Shown: positions 42,024 through 44,503 of the stretch, piece by piece | Layout of the letters: every line of letters starts with the position of its first letter | How positions within the stretch are numbered: position 1 is the first letter of the stretch | Origin: Cyanobacteria bacterium SIG31 | GTDB taxonomy: Bacteria; Cyanobacteriota; Vampirovibrionia; Gastranaerophilales; Gastranaerophilaceae | Assembly (NCBI GenBank): GCA_015152465.1 | Contig: SUTX01000017.1 | Coordinates: forward strand, 1-44,503 | DNA: 44,503 nucleotides | Direction of reading: 5' to 3' | The notes under the pieces: generated by a model | Database searches by the model: none | What the model saw: the letters and a program-made list of their open reading frames with translations, nothing else | Told to the model about the DNA's origin: nothing | Position numbers and translations under genes: made by a program

Positions 42024-42809
42024 ATGGCACTTCTGTTAGCAATGTATCAAAAAATGAGGCTGATTCGCGAAAAGAATCAACTTGTGCTTGAACAGTCGCA
42101 ATATTCAAGTAAGCTGTCTCGTATTGAAAAAAATATTGAGCGTAAACAAAAATATTATACAGGATTATTAGCAAAAATTGATGAACGAGCTAAGATGTTT
42201 ACATCTCAAGCTTCGATTTGGTTCCAACAAAGTGTTGGCATGGGTCCTGGCAGCGTAAATCCAATGAACTACATGGGTATGAATGGATTTGTCGCAAATA
42301 TTGTTGGCGGAATGATGATGCAAGGCGGATTCAAGTACAAAGACTCAAACGGCAACGAACAAACTCTATCAGGAATGAGTCAAAGTGATGTTCAACAAAT
42401 GATGTCTGAATACATGGCAAATGGCAGATTCATACCTAAAAAAGATCCAAACAACGAAGGAAAATATTTACAAAACGAATACGAAAATTGGAGCCCAGAA
42501 CAAGTTGCAGCATTCACAACCGCAATGCAACAAGGCCAATTCCAACAACAACAAGCTCAAATGTGGGTTCAAAACGCAAACCAAAATTATACACAAAATG
42601 TATCAATTTGGGTCGAAGCAGAAAAAGCAAGAATCGAAGCGGAACAAGATGCAGTTCTCGAACCACTCAACTACCAACAAACAATGCTGGAACTCGAGAA
42701 AACTCAAAAAGACGCAAGACTCAAGAGAATCGAAACAGAACTTCAAAGTTACACAGAACTCGTTTCGAAAGAAGCCGAAAGTACGGCACCTACATTCGGT
42801 CTCAGATAA
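42024..42809 (+). CDS. Coiled-coil protein with Met/Gly/Gln-rich centre, unknown function
   Basis: The 261 residues have three parts: an N-terminal coiled coil (about 10-55, KNQLVLEQSQYSSKLSRIEKNIE), a Met/Gly-rich hydrophobic centre (about 72-105, with GMGPGSVNPMNYMGMNGF), and a Gln/Asn-rich then strongly coiled C-terminus (LKRIETELQSYTELVSKEAES). No signal peptide is visible. The layout recalls proteins of flagellar or type III secretion systems, but I do not recognise the family. Codon use in the second half is richer in C-ending codons than in neighbouring genes. GGAG lies ten bases before the ATG. It has its own upstream boxes and its own terminator. Confidence 0.65.
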   Translation: MALLLAMYQKMRLIREKNQLVLEQSQYSSKLSRIEKNIERKQKYYTGLLAKIDERAKMFTSQASIWFQQSVGMGPGSVNPMNYMGMNGFVANIVGGMMMQGGFKYKDSNGNEQTLSGMSQSDVQQMMSEYMANGRFIPKKDPNNEGKYLQNEYENWSPEQVAAFTTAMQQGQFQQQQAQMWVQNANQNYTQNVSIWVEAEKARIEAEQDAVLEPLNYQQTMLELEKTQKDARLKRIETELQSYTELVSKEAESTAPTFGLR

Positions 42810-42830
42810 TAATAATTATCATTATAAAAT

Positions 42831-42868
42831 ACAAAGAAGTCCACCCAAAAGGTGGGCTTCTTGTTTAT
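42831..42868 (+). terminator. Rho-independent terminator of the 42024 gene
   Basis: AAGAAGTCCACC and GGTGGGCTTCTT pair (one U-G pair) around a CAAAA loop, about 25 bp after the stop. The tail is GTTTATAAA. Confidence 0.8.
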
Positions 42869-42914
42869 AAAATAATAGAGTAGTATCACTCTCTGCTTGG
42901 GGATTCCACCTACT

Positions 42915-42978
42915 AGCGAGCCATTTATCTACGGGGGTAAATGTCATGTAGCTTGTAGTTACATCTACTAGCGGGCTT
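42915..42978. repeat. 64-bp direct repeat, copy 1
   Basis: Identical to 43015-43078. It begins AGCGAGCCATTTATC and ends CTAGCGGGCTT. Confidence 0.95.
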
Positions 42979-43014
42979 GTAATGTTTACGCTCAGTTTAA
43001 AATTTCCACTTACC

Positions 43015-43078
43015 AGCGAGCCATTTATCTACGGGGGTAAATGTCATGTAGCTTGTAGTTACATCTACTAGCGGGCTT
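43015..43078. repeat. 64-bp direct repeat, copy 2
   Basis: Identical to 42915-42978, displaced by exactly 100 bp. Confidence 0.95.
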
Positions 43079-43128
43079 ATAGTAGCACTCTCTGCTTGGG
43101 GATTCGACCTACTAGCGAACCATTTATC

Positions 43129-43159
43129 AAAAAAAAGCTTGAGGTAGGGTTACTCAAGC
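43129..43159 (-). terminator. Rho-independent terminator of the 43238-44419 gene
   Basis: On the minus strand GCTTGAG and CTCAAGC pair around a nine-base loop (43159-43137), followed by eight T residues (43136-43129). The repeat array begins immediately after the T-run. Confidence 0.85.
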
Positions 43160-43237
43160 GGAAAAAGGGAAAAGGGTTTATTATTTTTAGGGAATATTGT
43201 TTGTGATTAATTTAGTTTTTATTTAATCTTCAACTAT

Positions 43238-44419
43238 CTATGAGAAAATCTTGAATGTTCTGTCAATATTATCTTCTATTACTTTTTTTACTGATTCATA
43301 TTCTGTAGTTAACGCTGTGTGTTCTGTTTCTAATTTTGATAGCGTCAAATCAAATTTCTTATCTTTTTGTTCGATTTCTTTTAAATCGTGTTCATATTTT
43401 GCTTCAGCTTTTTTAGCGGCTGTGCTATCGATACTTGTTGTTTCTGTATAACGTAAGCTTGAATCTGAGCTTGGAGCTGTTCCCTCAAAGTTTATCTTAC
43501 CGTTTTTATCTTCTTTTACTAACTCTATGCTAATCTGACCGCATTGTATCATTGCTGTTAACCATTCTGAGTCACTTGATGCATCGCCATTAAAGCCATC
43601 AAATTTACCTATACCGATACACAAACCACCGTTTGCTTGGATTTGATTAAATATTGAAACGTAGTACTCAAACTCTGCTTTTTGAGCATCATCTGTAGGA
43701 TCAAACATTATGCTATCTGCTCCTACAGGAGTATTTCCTAGTGCAGTGATTACTTCTGGCATATGTGATCTATACAATTCTTCTCGGTATTCTTTTAGTA
43801 ATCTGTCATACTTTTCTTGATCTTCTGGGTTTACAGCTAATCTGTTATAGATATCACCAGGTGTACTACTATCTTCTTCTTTTGTCATCTCGCTTAAAGA
43901 ATTATGTAGTTTTTCTAGTTTTTCGCTTGCTTTACTTCCGTTTTCCGGATGCAATTCATCCCAAGCATCGTTCTCGGCTGCTCGTAAATTAGCTTCGACT
44001 TCGCCTACATTACCTAATGCTCCACCCTCACAGCACATCATGAACATTGCAAAGCCTTGAGCGGATGGGGAGTCTTCGCCTTCTATGTACCTATAGTAAT
44101 TTTCTGCTATTTCATCTTCTACTATTAAACGACCTCGTACATCCCGTAATGCGTAAGTTGTGTTTGAGCTTGCTGGGGTTAAACGATTGCGTGAACACAA
44201 ATTATTAAAGGTTGCAGCTACTGTGGAGCGTTCACCGTTATTTATTGCTGTTAAGGTCACTGTCTGTGCATCCAAGGCATCCATGTACTCGCGATATACT
44301 CCATCTGATTTTGTCGCAAGCTGCATCTTCGCATTCTGGATACTTTGCGATTGATACTCTATATCATGTATTCGCGCTGTTATTGACAACAAGCGCGCTT
44401 GTGATGCCGCCATTCCCAT
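43238..44419 (-). CDS. MGMAASQ-type coiled-coil protein of unknown function
   Basis: This 393-residue protein opens with MGMAASQARLLSITARIHDIEYQ and ends with a coiled coil (KKFDLTLSKLETEHTALTTEY) closing in DRTFKIFS. I recall similar openings in hypothetical proteins of this bacterial group, but no function. The centre is acidic and soluble, with a GG-rich CCEGGALGNVGE segment. There is no classical signal peptide. The ATG at 44419 is chosen because AAAGGA lies about eight bases upstream; a TTG extending the frame to 44473 would add a basic tail (MSKSSRKPCQRDKQRTET) and has no ribosome site. The helical ends resemble flagellar or type III-type exported proteins in outline only. Terminator and upstream boxes mark it as a single-gene unit. 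Confidence 0.7.
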   Translation of the reverse strand: MGMAASQARLLSITARIHDIEYQSQSIQNAKMQLATKSDGVYREYMDALDAQTVTLTAINNGERSTVAATFNNLCSRNRLTPASSNTTYALRDVRGRLIVEDEIAENYYRYIEGEDSPSAQGFAMFMMCCEGGALGNVGEVEANLRAAENDAWDELHPENGSKASEKLEKLHNSLSEMTKEEDSSTPGDIYNRLAVNPEDQEKYDRLLKEYREELYRSHMPEVITALGNTPVGADSIMFDPTDDAQKAEFEYYVSIFNQIQANGGLCIGIGKFDGFNGDASSDSEWLTAMIQCGQISIELVKEDKNGKINFEGTAPSSDSSLRYTETTSIDSTAAKKAEAKYEHDLKEIEQKDKKFDLTLSKLETEHTALTTEYESVKKVIEDNIDRTFKIFS

Positions 44420-44469
44420 GGTTTCTGTCCTTTGTTTGTCCCTTTGACATGGTTTACGGCTACTTTTGG

Positions 44470-44503
44470 ACAAAACTTTAACGTTTTGTAGTAGATTGTT
44501 ACA
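44470..44503 (-). promoter_or_regulatory. Upstream region of the 44419 gene
   Basis: On the minus strand TGTAACAA (44503-44496) lies 81 bp before the ATG. A perfect inverted repeat ACAAAAC-6-GTTTTGT (44470-44489) follows. TAAAGTTT, inside that repeat, is followed 12 bp later by GCCGTAAA, which resembles a sigma-28 promoter (TAAAGTTT-11-GCCGATAA) with one extra spacer base. The region is cut by the window edge. Confidence 0.35.

Larger units (their letters stand above)
42883..43128. repeat. 100-bp-period tandem repeat array in a gene-free stretch
   Basis: This fills most of the 428-bp gap between 42809 and 43238. Two identical 64-bp copies (42915-42978 and 43015-43078) start exactly 100 bp apart. 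A second segment of about 48 bp at 42883-42932 recurs with four changes at 43082-43129. TAC(T/C)AGCG occurs five times, at 42911, 42966, 43011, 43066 and 43110, with alternating spacing of about 55 and 45 bp. Each 64-bp copy can fold CATTTATC-TACGGG-GGTAAATG (8-bp stem, one G-U pair) and a weaker ATGTA/TACAT stem. The period is not a multiple of three and no convincing reading frame crosses it. It lies between two converging terminators. Confidence 0.85.

Noticed and set aside
42421..42883. Two extra rightward open frames overlapping the 42024 gene
   Set aside because: They are rich in Gln, Lys, Ser, Arg and Asn from out-of-frame reading of a Gln-rich segment, lack ribosome sites and run through the terminator.
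42883..43128. CRISPR array
   Set aside because: Only two full units exist, the identical part is 64 bp, the intervening segments also share boxes with the units, and no cas gene is near.

Overview
The window is AT-rich, gene-dense bacterial chromosome. The best clue to its origin is the RNA polymerase operon at the left edge. Here beta-prime is split into rpoC1 and rpoC2, as in Cyanobacteria, and the RpoC2 trigger loop carries an insertion of about 660 residues. There are no photosynthesis genes. There is a Gram-negative-type envelope protein (AsmA-like), the MEP isoprenoid pathway (dxr) and a glycine cleavage system. Together with the low GC this fits a non-photosynthetic cyanobacterial relative (Melainabacteria/Vampirovibrionia, for example gut Gastranaerophilales). 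That placement is inference; no rRNA is present to confirm it. No insertion sequence, integrase, phage gene or CRISPR array was seen.

Layout. 1-6917: end of rpoB, then rpoC1 and rpoC2, closed by a strong terminator. 7045-8615: a CooC-type nickel-insertion-like ATPase joined to folD. 8624-9443: two small leftward hypothetical genes. 9594-12353: a HEAT-repeat protein, queC, a DUF366 protein and a SPOR-domain membrane protein. 12483-14210: a putative DNA-binding protein with a diverged DUF262/GmrSD-like protein, behind an inverted repeat that may be an operator. 14323-18586: a small helical protein, then leftward gcvT-gcvH-gcvPA-nupC with no gcvPB. 18797-21783: a large EF-hand protein and a leftward DnaJ-like chaperone with a minimal zinc site. 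21917-27349: a degenerate histidine kinase, an orphan UgpC-type ABC ATPase and an AsmA-like protein. 27414-30560: a possible PilZ-like protein, a TPR protein and a uridine-kinase-like NTPase. 30557-33251: leftward MnmC-type methyltransferase plus FAD oxidoreductase. 33351-37529: a secreted HExxH protein, a CtpA protease, a BioF-like synthase and leftward dxr. 37639-40587: an unusual Clp/FtsH-like protein whose ATPase motifs are lost but whose metalloprotease site is intact. 40606-41827: tRNA-Lys(UUU) and a stand-alone OLD-type TOPRIM protein. 42024-44419: two convergent coiled-coil proteins flanking a 100-bp-period non-coding repeat array.

Three themes stand out. First, several enzymes keep their fold but have lost catalytic residues: the pseudo-kinase, the AAA+ modules of the Clp/FtsH chimera, the DUF262 motif, and the base-recognition residues of the nucleoside transporter. 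Second, at least four transcription units place a TATAAT-like -10 box 6-8 nt before the ATG and have no Shine-Dalgarno sequence, which suggests leaderless mRNAs. Third, several coiled-coil or EF-hand proteins of unknown function share a TGTAACAA box far upstream, in three cases about 80 bp before the start, suggesting a small co-regulated family.
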